Below the pieces are notes generated by a model that saw nothing but the letters and a program-made list of their open reading frames with translations, was not told where the DNA came from and did no database searches. A stretch of DNA of 64,000 nucleotides. It comes from Clostridium sp. UBA4548 (lineage in GTDB: Bacteria > Bacillota > Clostridia > Clostridiales > Clostridiaceae). The stretch covers positions 1 through 64,000 of the forward strand of contig NZ_DGLI01000037.1 of assembly GCF_002387895.1 (NCBI RefSeq), in the 5' to 3' direction. The stretch's first letter is position 1. Each line of letters starts with the position of its first letter. The position numbers and the translations under genes are program-made. Positions 24,683 through 33,340 of the stretch are shown piece by piece.

Positions 24683-25468
24683 CTAATCTTCAAACACTAA
24701 TTGAGATTCCTTATTAAAGAAGGTTTTATATCCAAGTTGAACAAAAATTATTACTGTCAAAGCAACACTACCTAAGATTCCAAGCATTATGGCAATTTGA
24801 TATTCTATGGCTGTTGTTGGGGAAGTACCAGATAGTATTTGTCCTGTCATCATTCCAGGAAGAAAAACAATTCCCATGCCTACCATAGAATTAATAGTTG
24901 GAAGTATTGCGGCATCAAAGGCAGCATTTATAATTGATTTTGCTGCAACCTTTGGGTGAGCTCCAAGCATTAGAGCGGCCTCTACAAGTGCCTTTTGAGT
25001 AGTCATACCATCTACAAGTCTATTTACACCTAAAGTAATACCTGTCATTGAATTTCCTATAAGCATTCCAGCAATGGGAATAAAGTATTGAGGATTGTAC
25101 CAAGGACTAACTCTAACTACTACGAATAGAAAGTAAAAAAGACTTGTAAGGGTACCAAAGGTCATGGATAAGGCAATAATCTTTTTTAGTTTTTTTGAAA
25201 GTTTAAGTTTACTTCTTTTAAAAATGTTATATATTGAGAAAACTTCCATGGTAATTACAACTAAAATAGTGTAAATTGGGTTTGAGTTTTCGAATAAATA
25301 AACAAGTACATATCCAGTAATGATTAGTTGAATTGTCATCCTTATGGAGGAAATTAGTATTTCTTTTTCTCTAGAAATTCCTCTTTTCTTTACAATTATC
25401 AGTAAAATCACAACAAATATATAAACAGAAATCATTTGAATTATTCCCAAATCAATTACTCCATTCAT
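24683..25468 (-). CDS. fetB: FetB-type ABC permease (UPF0014 family)
   Basis: A 261-aa membrane protein with seven or so helices and the UPF0014/FetB signatures: QLIITGYVLVYLF, a YFIPIAGMLIGNSMTG core and LPTINSMVGMGIVFLPGMMTGQIL. E. coli FetAB has been linked to iron export and peroxide resistance; the role in this organism is inferred from similarity. It begins four bases after the stop of the ATPase gene, in one operon with the ATPase and a PadR regulator. Confidence 0.88.
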   Translation of the reverse strand: MNGVIDLGIIQMISVYIFVVILLIIVKKRGISREKEILISSIRMTIQLIITGYVLVYLFENSNPIYTILVVITMEVFSIYNIFKRSKLKLSKKLKKIIALSMTFGTLTSLFYFLFVVVRVSPWYNPQYFIPIAGMLIGNSMTGITLGVNRLVDGMTTQKALVEAALMLGAHPKVAAKSIINAAFDAAILPTINSMVGMGIVFLPGMMTGQILSGTSPTTAIEYQIAIMLGILGSVALTVIIFVQLGYKTFFNKESQLVFED

Positions 25469-25471
25469 AAT

Positions 25472-26110
25472 TTAAAAGTCACCTCCATTTACTACTTTTC
25501 CACCACTAATCTCAATAATATTATCTGAAAATCTTAAAGCAATGGTTTTAGAGTGTGTAACCATTACTAAAGTTTTATTATTAGCTTTTACATAAGAAGC
25601 TAGTTTAGCTACCATAAGATTTTCAGTTTCCTCATCAAGAGCTGATGAGGGTTCATCTAGCAAGAGCACCTCAGGATTCATTAAGATGACTCTCCCAAGG
25701 GCCAAGCGTTGTTTTTCTCCACCAGATAAAATTTCTGCATTTTCTTCAAGAGGCTTATTTAGTTCTACCATTTCTAGAATTTCTTTTAGTTTAATATCCT
25801 GAGGAAAAGGTTTTTCTGAAAAACCTAAGCCACATAGCAAATTATCTTTTACTGTTCCAGTAAAAATAACAGGATTTTGAGAAAGCATTACTACTTTTCT
25901 TCTAAGTTCAACAGAATCTATTTCTGTTAAAGGGGTATTAAAATAAAATATATTTCCACTATTTGGAGAGATGAGCTTATTCAAATGTCTTAAAAGGGTA
26001 GTTTTGCCGCTACCGCTTGAACCTACAATAGAGGTGGTTTTTCTATTTGGAATTGTAAGACTTTGGATATCTAAGATGTTCTTGTATTTTATATTCTCTA
26101 ACTTAAACAT
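25472..26110 (-). CDS. fetA: FetA-type ABC ATP-binding protein
   Basis: A 212-aa ABC ATPase with Walker A VGSSGSGKTTL, Q-loop VMLSQNPVIF, signature LSGGEKQR and Walker B VLLLDEPSSALDE followed by the switch histidine in MVTHSK. Its position directly before fetB defines it as the FetA-like partner. AAAGGAGG precedes the ATG. Confidence 0.9.
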   Translation of the reverse strand: MFKLENIKYKNILDIQSLTIPNRKTTSIVGSSGSGKTTLLRHLNKLISPNSGNIFYFNTPLTEIDSVELRRKVVMLSQNPVIFTGTVKDNLLCGLGFSEKPFPQDIKLKEILEMVELNKPLEENAEILSGGEKQRLALGRVILMNPEVLLLDEPSSALDEETENLMVAKLASYVKANNKTLVMVTHSKTIALRFSDNIIEISGGKVVNGGDF

Positions 26111-26125
26111 AAAAATCCTCCTTTA

Positions 26126-26434
26126 CTATTCACTAATTTCTTTTATCAGTTCAAGAGCTTTTTCTTTTAAATCTCTAAGTACTTCTTCACCATCTTTAGT
26201 AGTAGAGTAGTACTTTCTAATTTTACCCTCTACGTTTTTTTCTTCCTTACTTAAAAGACCACTTGATTCCAAATTATGTAATATTGGGTATAAAGTTCCG
26301 GGGCTCATATCATAGCCATGATGTTTTAGCTCATCAATCATCCAAGAACCAAAGAAAGGTTCTTTAGCACCATGATGTAGAATGTGTATATGTATAAAAC
26401 CTAAAAACAATTTTCTTGCAATTTGATTTTTCAA
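26126..26434 (-). CDS. PadR-family transcriptional regulator
   Basis: A 102-aa winged-helix protein with the PadR pattern: HGAKEPFFGSWMIDELKHHG, then YDMSPGTLYPILHNLESSGLL and a wing with KIRKYYSTTKDGEEVL. It is the first gene of the operon with fetA and fetB, starting 16 bases before fetA, so it most likely senses a ligand or metal and represses the operon, including itself. GGGAGG lies before the start. Confidence 0.92.
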   Translation of the reverse strand: MKNQIARKLFLGFIHIHILHHGAKEPFFGSWMIDELKHHGYDMSPGTLYPILHNLESSGLLSKEEKNVEGKIRKYYSTTKDGEEVLRDLKEKALELIKEISE

Positions 26435-26461
26435 AAATGGAACCTCCCAAAATATTTATTT

Positions 26462-26471
26462 CCGATATCGG
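26462..26471. promoter_or_regulatory. Likely PadR operator upstream of the fetAB operon
   Basis: CCGATATCGG is a perfect 10-bp palindrome about 28-37 bases upstream of the padR start. It directly follows a TTGACA (-35-like, minus strand), so a bound repressor would block the promoter. GC-rich bases are rare in this intergenic DNA. Confidence 0.5.
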
Positions 26472-26745
26472 TTGTCAATATTATTATAACATATGGCTTT
26501 TTAAAAATGCAAAAATAAGATTATTTTTAACAAATAAAAGGATTATCCAAAGAAAAGAAAAATTACAAGGTCTACAAACTTAATATACGGACAAACTATT
26601 AATAGAAAGTTATCTTGTGAAATTTAAATGTAAATAAAAAAATAAACTTCATAAGAAACTTAGCATTTTAATGTTTTTTTGTAGGCTTCCGTGATGGAAT
26701 TTTATTTTAATGAAATTTATTATAAAAATAAGGGAGGAAGAGTTT

Positions 26746-26877
26746 ATGAAAAATATTAACGTAGCTAGACACCGTGCAATAAGTCCCCAAGCAAAACAAC
26801 AAATGACAAAGTTTAAACAAGAAATGGCAGAAGACTTTATTTGGAGGAGCAAAAAAGCAAGTAAAAATCAAAAATAA
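26746..26877 (+). CDS. Small protein resembling the first half of alpha/beta-type spore proteins (SASP-like)
   Basis: A 43-aa basic protein (MKNINVARHRAISPQAKQQM, then TKFKQEMAED and a Lys/Ser tail) preceded by GGGAGG at 8-base spacing and followed by a strong terminator. The segment A-K-Q-Q-M-x-K-F-K-Q-E-M-A resembles the first conserved block of alpha/beta small acid-soluble spore proteins, but the second block is absent. It may be a mini-SASP or another small spore protein; this is a weak-similarity inference, while the gene itself is well supported. Confidence 0.6.
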   Translation: MKNINVARHRAISPQAKQQMTKFKQEMAEDFIWRSKKASKNQK

Positions 26878-26915
26878 AGTAATTAACTATAAAATAAAAT
26901 CAAACAATTAAAATA

Positions 26916-26955
26916 AAAAAACTGCTTCCAGAATATTTGATGGAAGCAGTTTTTT
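26916..26955. terminator. Terminator shared by convergent genes
   Basis: A stem of about 14 bp (26916-26930 with 26941-26954) starts with AAAAA and ends with TTTTTT, so it can serve both the small plus-strand gene and the minus-strand MATE gene. Confidence 0.85.
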
Positions 26956-26972
26956 AAAGAAATTTTATTTAA

Positions 26973-28358
26973 TTAATTCAAAGCAACTTTTTTACTAGGT
27001 AATTTATCAGAAGCCATATCTTTTTTTGAAGCTTTATTTAAAAGATGTAAGGAGATAGAAGCTGATATTAAATCGGAAATAGGATAGGCTATCCATGCTC
27101 CTAAGGTTCCTAATATTTGAACAAAAATTATTGCTAAAGGTATGAAAACTACAAGTTGTCTAAAAATCGATAATAAGAAACTTTTTTTAGCTTCACCAAT
27201 TGCTTGATAATAATATATGCCAATGTAATACACACCAGCAAAAGGAAGCAATGAAATGCAAATTCTAAAGGCTTTTACTGCTGAAGGTAATATTTTTTCA
27301 TCCATTAAGAAAAAGCCTATAATTTCATTAGATAACAGACCAAGCACTGCAGCAAAAATTATAGATATAATGGTAACAGTTTTAATTGAGACTATCACTG
27401 TTTCTTTGATTCTATTATATTTTTCAGCTCCAAAATTGTAAGCAACTATAGGTTGCATAGCAGAGCTTATACCGATTATTGCAATAAACATAAACATAGA
27501 AATTTTTGTAATTACACCGATAATTATAATTGCAGTATCTCCACCTTTAGAATAAAGTAAATTGTTTAATATTACAGATACTACTGCATCGGAAATTTCA
27601 ATTACAAAGGTAGAGAATCCAATAGCTATTATGCCACTGGTTATATCTAGACTTAAGGAAGAAAAAATTGATTTTATTGAAATTTTAATTTTAAAACTTT
27701 CAAATACTTCTTTAAACCTATAAAGAACAAAGAAAAAGGAAACAATTTGAGAAATTACTGTAGCAATAGCAGCTCCCTGTATTCCTACTCCATAATGGGC
27801 TACTAAAATATAATCTAAAATAATATTCAATATAGCACCAATTGAATTAGCATAAAGGGTTATCTTAGTATTTCCTAAGGAAGTCATAATATAGCAACCC
27901 ACTAATCCCAAGCACTGGAAAACACCACCCATTAAAACTATTGATACATATTCATTAGTTAAGGAATATGTTACGCTACTAGCCCCAAGTTTATAGAGTA
28001 TAGATTCTTTAAAGAAAAATATAAGAAGAGTCATAAACAACATAAGGGTTAGGGTAATTGCAAAAGCGTTGATTATAGTTTTCTCAATTTCTAAGAAGTT
28101 TTTTTCACCTAGACTTCGGGATACATAAGTTGAAGCGCCAACGGCTACTAAAAAACCAAGTGCAATTAAAAATCTTTGAATTGGAAAAGATATAGTTAGT
28201 GCAGCAATGGCATTAGCACCAATGTAGCGACCAACATATATAGTATCCACCATGTTATAAAGTTCAGCTACTAATAAAGAAATAATAGCTGGTATAGCAA
28301 ATCTTAAGAGTATCTTACTAATTTTTCCCTCAGAAAAAATTCTATCGTCCATTCCCAT
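26973..28358 (-). CDS. MATE-family multidrug/organic-cation efflux protein
   Basis: A membrane antiporter of 461 aa with twelve predicted helices in two homologous halves. N-terminal motifs are PAIISLLVAELYNMVDTIYVG and AALTISFPIQRF, with GVGIQGAAIATVISQ between the halves and NFGAEKYNRI in the second half, typical of clostridial MATE proteins. ATG at 28358 has GAGG 8 bases upstream; a GTG at 28367 overlaps it. It stands alone between terminators; substrate unknown. Confidence 0.9.
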   Translation of the reverse strand: MGMDDRIFSEGKISKILLRFAIPAIISLLVAELYNMVDTIYVGRYIGANAIAALTISFPIQRFLIALGFLVAVGASTYVSRSLGEKNFLEIEKTIINAFAITLTLMLFMTLLIFFFKESILYKLGASSVTYSLTNEYVSIVLMGGVFQCLGLVGCYIMTSLGNTKITLYANSIGAILNIILDYILVAHYGVGIQGAAIATVISQIVSFFFVLYRFKEVFESFKIKISIKSIFSSLSLDITSGIIAIGFSTFVIEISDAVVSVILNNLLYSKGGDTAIIIIGVITKISMFMFIAIIGISSAMQPIVAYNFGAEKYNRIKETVIVSIKTVTIISIIFAAVLGLLSNEIIGFFLMDEKILPSAVKAFRICISLLPFAGVYYIGIYYYQAIGEAKKSFLLSIFRQLVVFIPLAIIFVQILGTLGAWIAYPISDLISASISLHLLNKASKKDMASDKLPSKKVALN

Positions 28359-28638
28359 GAATTCCACCTCAATTTTATGTGTTCTATATAAATTTGATTT
28401 ATTAATTTTATATAGTGAATCAAACTATCAATCCTCTTTCAAAGTTATTTAGGGTTATAAAATAATGTTTATAAATTAAAAGGTAGCCTTTTATACCTTT
28501 CAATTATTTAACCTGAAATTTTCCTTGTTTTTAAATTAATTCCTAATTCTATTATAGAAATTAAGTGAATTTCTTACATTCACTTGTATGCTTAATAAAA
28601 GGTACTTTTATGAGAAGGTTACATATTCCTAAATGTAA

Positions 28639-28683
28639 AAAAAAGCACAAAACCACCTTATTAATGGTGGTTTTGTACTTTTT
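28639..28683 (-). terminator. Terminator overlapping the end of the AraC-type gene
   Basis: On the minus strand a stem of about 11 bp with ACAAAACCACC pairs across a short loop and is followed by GCTTTTTTTTACA. The stop codon of the regulator (28661-28663) lies in or beside the loop. Confidence 0.85.
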
Positions 28684-30739
28684 TAATTAAAATAAGAATG
28701 GATCCGTAGCTATTTAGTAGACCTTGAAGATTTATTACAGCACTTTTTTTGAAATGTTTAAATCTTATTTGAGGAAAAGATGCTTTGTAAAGAATTTCCT
28801 TTTCTTCCTTACTTAATCTTTTAGGCTTACCCATTTGCAGCCAATAGTTGAAAGAAGAACCTTGTTTTTCACTTATTTCGTAACTAGTAATTTTAATATC
28901 AGAGCAGGTATTGATTATGTTTAAAGAAAGCTTCTTTGAAGTAGCATTTTTTACTCCTCTTAATTTTGAGAACTTTTCTAAAGGTATTAGTTTATCTATA
29001 TCCTTATGAAAGTTATAAAGTAAAATTTGATATTCATCATCAGTTTTGGTAACAATATATCCATCCTCTTGAGCAACCACCGTATCACCAAGTTTATTTA
29101 AGAGGTAGTAGCCATAGTAGGAAGGCTTTTTTATACCTTTGTCATTAATTAAACCAGGGTATCCAAAAAATACTTCATTTGTTAAGTCTACCTGTTTATC
29201 CAATACATCAAAGGGTCTTAAGAATGACAAGCTATTATTGTTGGTTAAAATATTATGAATTACATAGGGAAGCATATAGCCAGTGTCATAAATAGGATTT
29301 ATTTCTGAAGTTTTATCCATTGGATAGGGTGTTTCAATTTCAAGGTTATGGATATTCATAAATAATTCCTGTATTTTTAATTTCACGGATTCAGGAAGGC
29401 TACTACTAAGTTCAAACTTAAAGGATCTAAAATCTACGGAATCTAAATCACTAAAATAACTCAAGAAGGATTCAATAACTTCTATAAAGTTATCTTCAGT
29501 AAAATCATTAGAATCAATAACAATAAGTGGATTAAGATTAATAGAATATAAAAATTCTAAAACGTCCTTTGTTCTATTCCAATTATAAAACCTGGAGTTT
29601 GGAAAAATAGCCATATCTGCAGTGAACACATTAAGAATACGGGCATATTGAAATCCAATCTCATGCTGTATTTCCTCTAAGGTGTCCTTGTTATCTTCAA
29701 TTAGAAGTTCAAAGGCATCTCCTATGGTAATAGTATTCTTAAAACTTTTATCAAAATTACCTAAGTTCTTACTCATATCAATATTTATTTGGAAAATCTT
29801 ATCTTCGTAGTTAAACCTATCATAGTCCTCTAAAAAATATGAAAGGTATGTAATGCTCTCATTTAAATCTAATATTTCGGAACTTTTAAGTTTTTCCAAT
29901 TGAACCTCATTAGTTTTATACTTTTTTCTAAACTGTAAGGGCGTAACCTTATAGTGAAGTTTAAAGTTTTTATTGAAGTATCTTGTATGAGAAAACCCTA
30001 CCTCCTCTGAAATTTCAGATATAGTTTTATCTGTATCAAGAAGTAATTTTATTGATTCTTCTACCCTAGTAAGGTTTATCAAGTCTGTAAAGCTGTAACC
30101 AGTAGCATATTTAATTTCATGAGATAGGTATTGAGGGCTTAAGAATTCATTATTTGCAATATCTTTTAGAGTTATATTGTTGTTGTAGTTATTAAAAATA
30201 TATTTAGAAATACTATGATATCTTTGAAGTTGATTAGCATCATCCTTAAGTTCTTCTTTCTCATAAATTAAGTAATTAAAATTATTTATAAGGTGATAAA
30301 GAAGTTTAACCAATAAATCCTCAATTTCTTCATCATAATCTTCTTGCTTTTGAACTACTTCACAGAGTATTCTAGATAAATATGTTCTTAGCTCATCATA
30401 CTCTTCACTACTTTGGGAATGCAAGGAAGAGGATTTTGTATAGAAAAACATATTTTTTATATCTGAATAATACTTTTCAAAAAAGTATGGATCTATATGA
30501 AAAATTAATATTTTATTATTTTCATTACTATGAAGGTGATGGACTTCATCTACATTTATAATCTCTAATTGGCCCTGATGAATTTCATATTTTCCTGAGT
30601 TAATATAAACCTCTAAGGTACCTTTAAGAACATAAATAATCTCGATAGCGTAGTGCCAGTGAATAGGATATTCTTTAAGATTTACGTAAGATACAGTAAC
30701 AGGTATATTTGAAGGATAATTTACATATTCTCTCCTCAA
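28661..30739 (-). CDS. AraC-family regulator with C-terminal GH39-like domain
   Basis: A 692-aa three-part protein. Residues 1-130 are a cupin sensor (HWHYAIEIIYVLKGTLEVYI, QGQLEIINVDEVHHL). Residues about 178-275 are a double helix-turn-helix of the AraC type (ITLKDIANNEFLSPQYLSHE and ISEEVGFSHTRYFNKNFK, then VTPLQFRKKY). The remaining 400 residues resemble the GH39 beta-xylosidase-like domain found on some AraC proteins (GFQYARILNVF, YNWNRTKDVLEFL). The acidic catalytic residues are not evident, so it is probably a carbohydrate-sensing module. The start is TTG at 30739 with GGAGG upstream. No sugar genes are adjacent, so the target is unknown. Confidence 0.88.
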   Translation of the reverse strand: MRREYVNYPSNIPVTVSYVNLKEYPIHWHYAIEIIYVLKGTLEVYINSGKYEIHQGQLEIINVDEVHHLHSNENNKILIFHIDPYFFEKYYSDIKNMFFYTKSSSLHSQSSEEYDELRTYLSRILCEVVQKQEDYDEEIEDLLVKLLYHLINNFNYLIYEKEELKDDANQLQRYHSISKYIFNNYNNNITLKDIANNEFLSPQYLSHEIKYATGYSFTDLINLTRVEESIKLLLDTDKTISEISEEVGFSHTRYFNKNFKLHYKVTPLQFRKKYKTNEVQLEKLKSSEILDLNESITYLSYFLEDYDRFNYEDKIFQINIDMSKNLGNFDKSFKNTITIGDAFELLIEDNKDTLEEIQHEIGFQYARILNVFTADMAIFPNSRFYNWNRTKDVLEFLYSINLNPLIVIDSNDFTEDNFIEVIESFLSYFSDLDSVDFRSFKFELSSSLPESVKLKIQELFMNIHNLEIETPYPMDKTSEINPIYDTGYMLPYVIHNILTNNNSLSFLRPFDVLDKQVDLTNEVFFGYPGLINDKGIKKPSYYGYYLLNKLGDTVVAQEDGYIVTKTDDEYQILLYNFHKDIDKLIPLEKFSKLRGVKNATSKKLSLNIINTCSDIKITSYEISEKQGSSFNYWLQMGKPKRLSKEEKEILYKASFPQIRFKHFKKSAVINLQGLLNSYGSILILIKKVQNHH

Positions 30740-30881
30740 AAGAAAACCTCCTTTGAATTAACATGATAAAGCTATTATATCTATAATATATGAATAAATA
30801 AAATATACATAAGAATTAATAGGTTTGATTTTATTTTTTAACTACTTTAGTAATATGGGTAGTTTTAAGCTTAGGACTATA

Positions 30882-30902
30882 GATATTATAAATTATAATA
30901 TC
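30882..30902. repeat. 21-bp AT palindrome between divergent genes
   Basis: GATATTATA and TATAATATC flank a 3-base spacer. It lies in the 340-base gap between the AraC-type gene and the GNAT gene and could be a regulator site, though AT-rich palindromes of this size also arise by chance. Nothing else is visible in this gap. Confidence 0.4.
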
Positions 30903-31081
30903 ACAAAAATTTAATGCTTTCACAGTCTACAAACTGCTAATTTATGTTAATATTAGTATATACAATTGGTTAGAAACTTTTAGTAATTCTAAATAGCCAT
31001 AGCATATTTTGGAGGAGATAACGTAGGTTTTTAGCCTGAGGCTAATATTAATAAATAGTTTTTTAAAATTGGGGGATTAAG

Positions 31082-31639
31082 ATGATTCAGGGGAAAAAAG
31101 TTGTTATAAGACAATTAGAAATAGGTGATGAGGAGTATCTTTATAAGTGGTGGAATGATATTAACCTTATGGAACATGCAACTCATTGTTTTGGAACATT
31201 ACAAAGTAAGGAAGCTATAAGAATAAATATTTCAAAGGAAATAGAAAGTACAGCTATGTTCCAGGAGCAAAAGAGATTTATAATTTGTGATAAAGATACC
31301 TTAAAACCTATAGGAGAAATGAATTATTCCGGATGGGATAGTAGAAACCAAAAATGTGAGTTAGGTATAAAAATTTGTGATCTAAAAGAACAAGGAAAGG
31401 GCTATGGAGAAGATGCATTGACTCATTTTATAGATTTTCTTTTTAGATTTTTAAATTTAAATAAAATAGAACTTACAACCATGATAGATAATAAAAGAGC
31501 TCACAAATTATATAGAAAATTGGGATTCAAAGAAATAGGCATTATAAGAGAAGGTTACTTTGACAGTAGAATTGGTAAATTTTCTGATGTAGTTTACATG
31601 GACTTATTAAAATGTGAATGGAACAATAAAGAGGGTTAG
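31082..31639 (+). CDS. GNAT-family N-acetyltransferase (RimJ/RimL-like)
   Basis: A 185-aa acetyl-CoA-dependent transferase. The N-terminal KVVIRQLEIGDEEYLYKWWND, the acceptor strands GEMNYSGWD, the acetyl-CoA loop EQGKGYGEDALTHFIDFLF and the final NKIELTTMIDNKRAHKLYRK with LGFKEIGIIREGYF fit the ribosomal-protein/antibiotic GNAT subgroup. GGGGGATTAAG precedes the ATG. Substrate unknown. It is followed closely by a membrane-anchored protein, perhaps in one transcript. Confidence 0.88.
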   Translation: MIQGKKVVIRQLEIGDEEYLYKWWNDINLMEHATHCFGTLQSKEAIRINISKEIESTAMFQEQKRFIICDKDTLKPIGEMNYSGWDSRNQKCELGIKICDLKEQGKGYGEDALTHFIDFLFRFLNLNKIELTTMIDNKRAHKLYRKLGFKEIGIIREGYFDSRIGKFSDVVYMDLLKCEWNNKEG

Positions 31640-31652
31640 TAGGAGGAGCATA

Positions 31653-32141
31653 TTGAATAAAAGAAGAATACTAGTACTAGTAATAATTTTTAGTATAGCA
31701 TTGGGCTTTATTTATTACTCTAAGCCAACAAAGGTTGACCTTAATTTAGAAGGAGTAATATTAAATAAAAGCAGAGAAAGTAATATAGAGAAGGTTAACA
31801 TAAGGTTTCAGGGTTATATTTACAGAAAAGTTCTAAAACCTAATAACTTTAGAGGATATATTTATATTAATGATAAAAAGTATCCTCATGTAAGTGTAGA
31901 GCTAACAAAGGACTCTTATTCAAATATGTTATATTGGAGTGGCGATGAAAACTCACCAGTGGATGGAGTATTTTTAAGTCTTGGTGAAGTATTTATAGGT
32001 GAGAATTTTAATAACCTTGAGTTGATATTTACTACTGAAGAGGGTGCAAGGAATGATAAAATTTTAATTGCACCTGCAAAGGATATAAAAGAAGCAGAAA
32101 AAGTTTTAGAAGAAATTGAATTAAAAGTTGGTAGAAATTAA
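31653..32141 (+). CDS. Membrane-anchored protein of unknown function
   Basis: A 162-aa protein with one N-terminal membrane helix (about 5-22) and an extracytoplasmic beta-rich domain (LNLEGVILNKS, VNIRFQGYIYRK, FRGYIYINDKKYP). A TTG at 31653 with AGGAGG 6 bases upstream is a better start than the in-frame ATG at 31614, which lies inside the preceding gene with no site. No family was recognised. It follows the GNAT gene by 13 bases. Confidence 0.75.
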   Translation: MNKRRILVLVIIFSIALGFIYYSKPTKVDLNLEGVILNKSRESNIEKVNIRFQGYIYRKVLKPNNFRGYIYINDKKYPHVSVELTKDSYSNMLYWSGDENSPVDGVFLSLGEVFIGENFNNLELIFTTEEGARNDKILIAPAKDIKEAEKVLEEIELKVGRN

Positions 32142-32219
32142 TCATATATATTTCATTAATATAAAGTACAGAGTTAGTATAGAGGTAAGATAATATATAG
32201 GAACAAAAGGAGAACGAAA

Positions 32220-32966
32220 ATGGATAAGAGTTCTTTAGAACAATTATTACAGTTAGTTAAGACAGATAAAATAAACATAGAAGATGCAGTGACAAAACTT
32301 GTAGACTTGCCATATAAAGATATCGGCTTTGCAAATATAGATAACCATAGGGAATTAAGAGTGGGATATCCAGAAGTAATATACTGTGGAGGAAAAACCG
32401 TTGAACAGGTAAAAAGTATTTTTGAATTTATGGCTACAAAGAATTGTAACATACTAGGAACTAGAGCTACAGAAGAAATGTATGAAGAAGTTAAGAAAGT
32501 TTGTAAAGATGCTGAATATAATAATTTAGGTAGAACTATCACGGTAAAAAGGAAGGAGATGCAAACTACGGAAAGTTATATTGCTATAGTAGCAGCAGGA
32601 ACCTCAGACCTACCAGTGGTAGAAGAAGCTTACGAAACAGCTAAAATCTTTGGGAACAAAGTTGAGAAGATTGTAGATGTAGGAGTGGCAGGAATTCATA
32701 GATTATTTAACAGATTAGAAGTTATAAGAGGGGCGAAAGTTGTAATAGTTGTGGCTGGAATGGAAGGGGCTCTTGCCAGTGTAATTGGAGGACTTGTAGA
32801 TAAACCAATTATAGGAGTACCAACTAGCGTTGGATATGGTACAAATTTTGGGGGAGTTTCAGCACTTTTATGTATGCTTAATAGCTGTTCTAGTGGACTT
32901 AGTGTAGTAAATATAGACAATGGTTTTGGTGCTGCTTATCAAGCTAGTATGATTAATAAGTTGTAG
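32220..32966 (+). CDS. larB: LarB-like carboxylase (nickel-pincer cofactor biosynthesis)
   Basis: A 248-aa protein with a C-terminal PurE/AIR-carboxylase-like fold: AIVAAGTSDLPVVEEAYETA, DVGVAGIHRL, VIVVAGMEGALASVIGGLV and IGVPTSVGYGTNFGG. LarB carboxylates nicotinic acid adenine dinucleotide and hydrolyses its phosphoanhydride, the first step of the nickel-pincer cofactor of lactate racemase. AAAGGAGA lies before the ATG. No larC, larE or larA is in the window, so it is an orphan here. It is followed 10 bases later by a DUF6440-like gene. Confidence 0.92.
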   Translation: MDKSSLEQLLQLVKTDKINIEDAVTKLVDLPYKDIGFANIDNHRELRVGYPEVIYCGGKTVEQVKSIFEFMATKNCNILGTRATEEMYEEVKKVCKDAEYNNLGRTITVKRKEMQTTESYIAIVAAGTSDLPVVEEAYETAKIFGNKVEKIVDVGVAGIHRLFNRLEVIRGAKVVIVVAGMEGALASVIGGLVDKPIIGVPTSVGYGTNFGGVSALLCMLNSCSSGLSVVNIDNGFGAAYQASMINKL

Positions 32967-32976
32967 GAGGAAAAGT

Positions 32977-33162
32977 ATGTTTGATAACAATAAAAGATTC
33001 CAAGTTATTCACAAGGAAAGTTCACTTGGAGAGGGATGCAAGATATTTGTGGATAAGGAAACAGGAGTAAACTACTTATTTACTTGGGCTGGCTATGGAG
33101 GAGGGTTAACCGTGCTAGTAGATAGTGAGGGAAAACCAATAGTTAGTACAGTGGAAAGATAA
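32977..33162 (+). CDS. DUF6440-like small protein
   Basis: A 61-aa protein with the pattern RFQVIHKESSLGEGCKIFVD, then TGVNYLFTWAGYGGGLTVLVD, resembling DUF6440. No function known. TAGGAGG precedes the ATG; it is co-directional with larB and probably co-transcribed. Confidence 0.8.
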   Translation: MFDNNKRFQVIHKESSLGEGCKIFVDKETGVNYLFTWAGYGGGLTVLVDSEGKPIVSTVER

Positions 33163-33183
33163 AAAACTCTATAAAAAAAACAT

Positions 33184-33219
33184 GAACTAGTAATCCAATT
33201 GATTACTAGTTCTATTTTT
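33184..33219 (+). terminator. Terminator after larB and the DUF6440 gene
   Basis: A 12-bp perfect stem (33184-33195 with 33201-33212) and 5-base loop are followed by TATTTTTC. Confidence 0.75.
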
Positions 33220-33340
33220 CATTAGGGGATTAATGAAAAAGCATTACTTTATCTTATTAATGTTATAATAGTATAATAACAGAGTAATATGAAGAAATTA
33301 TAAAGATAATGTTTATATTATATTAACATAGGGTGAAGGG

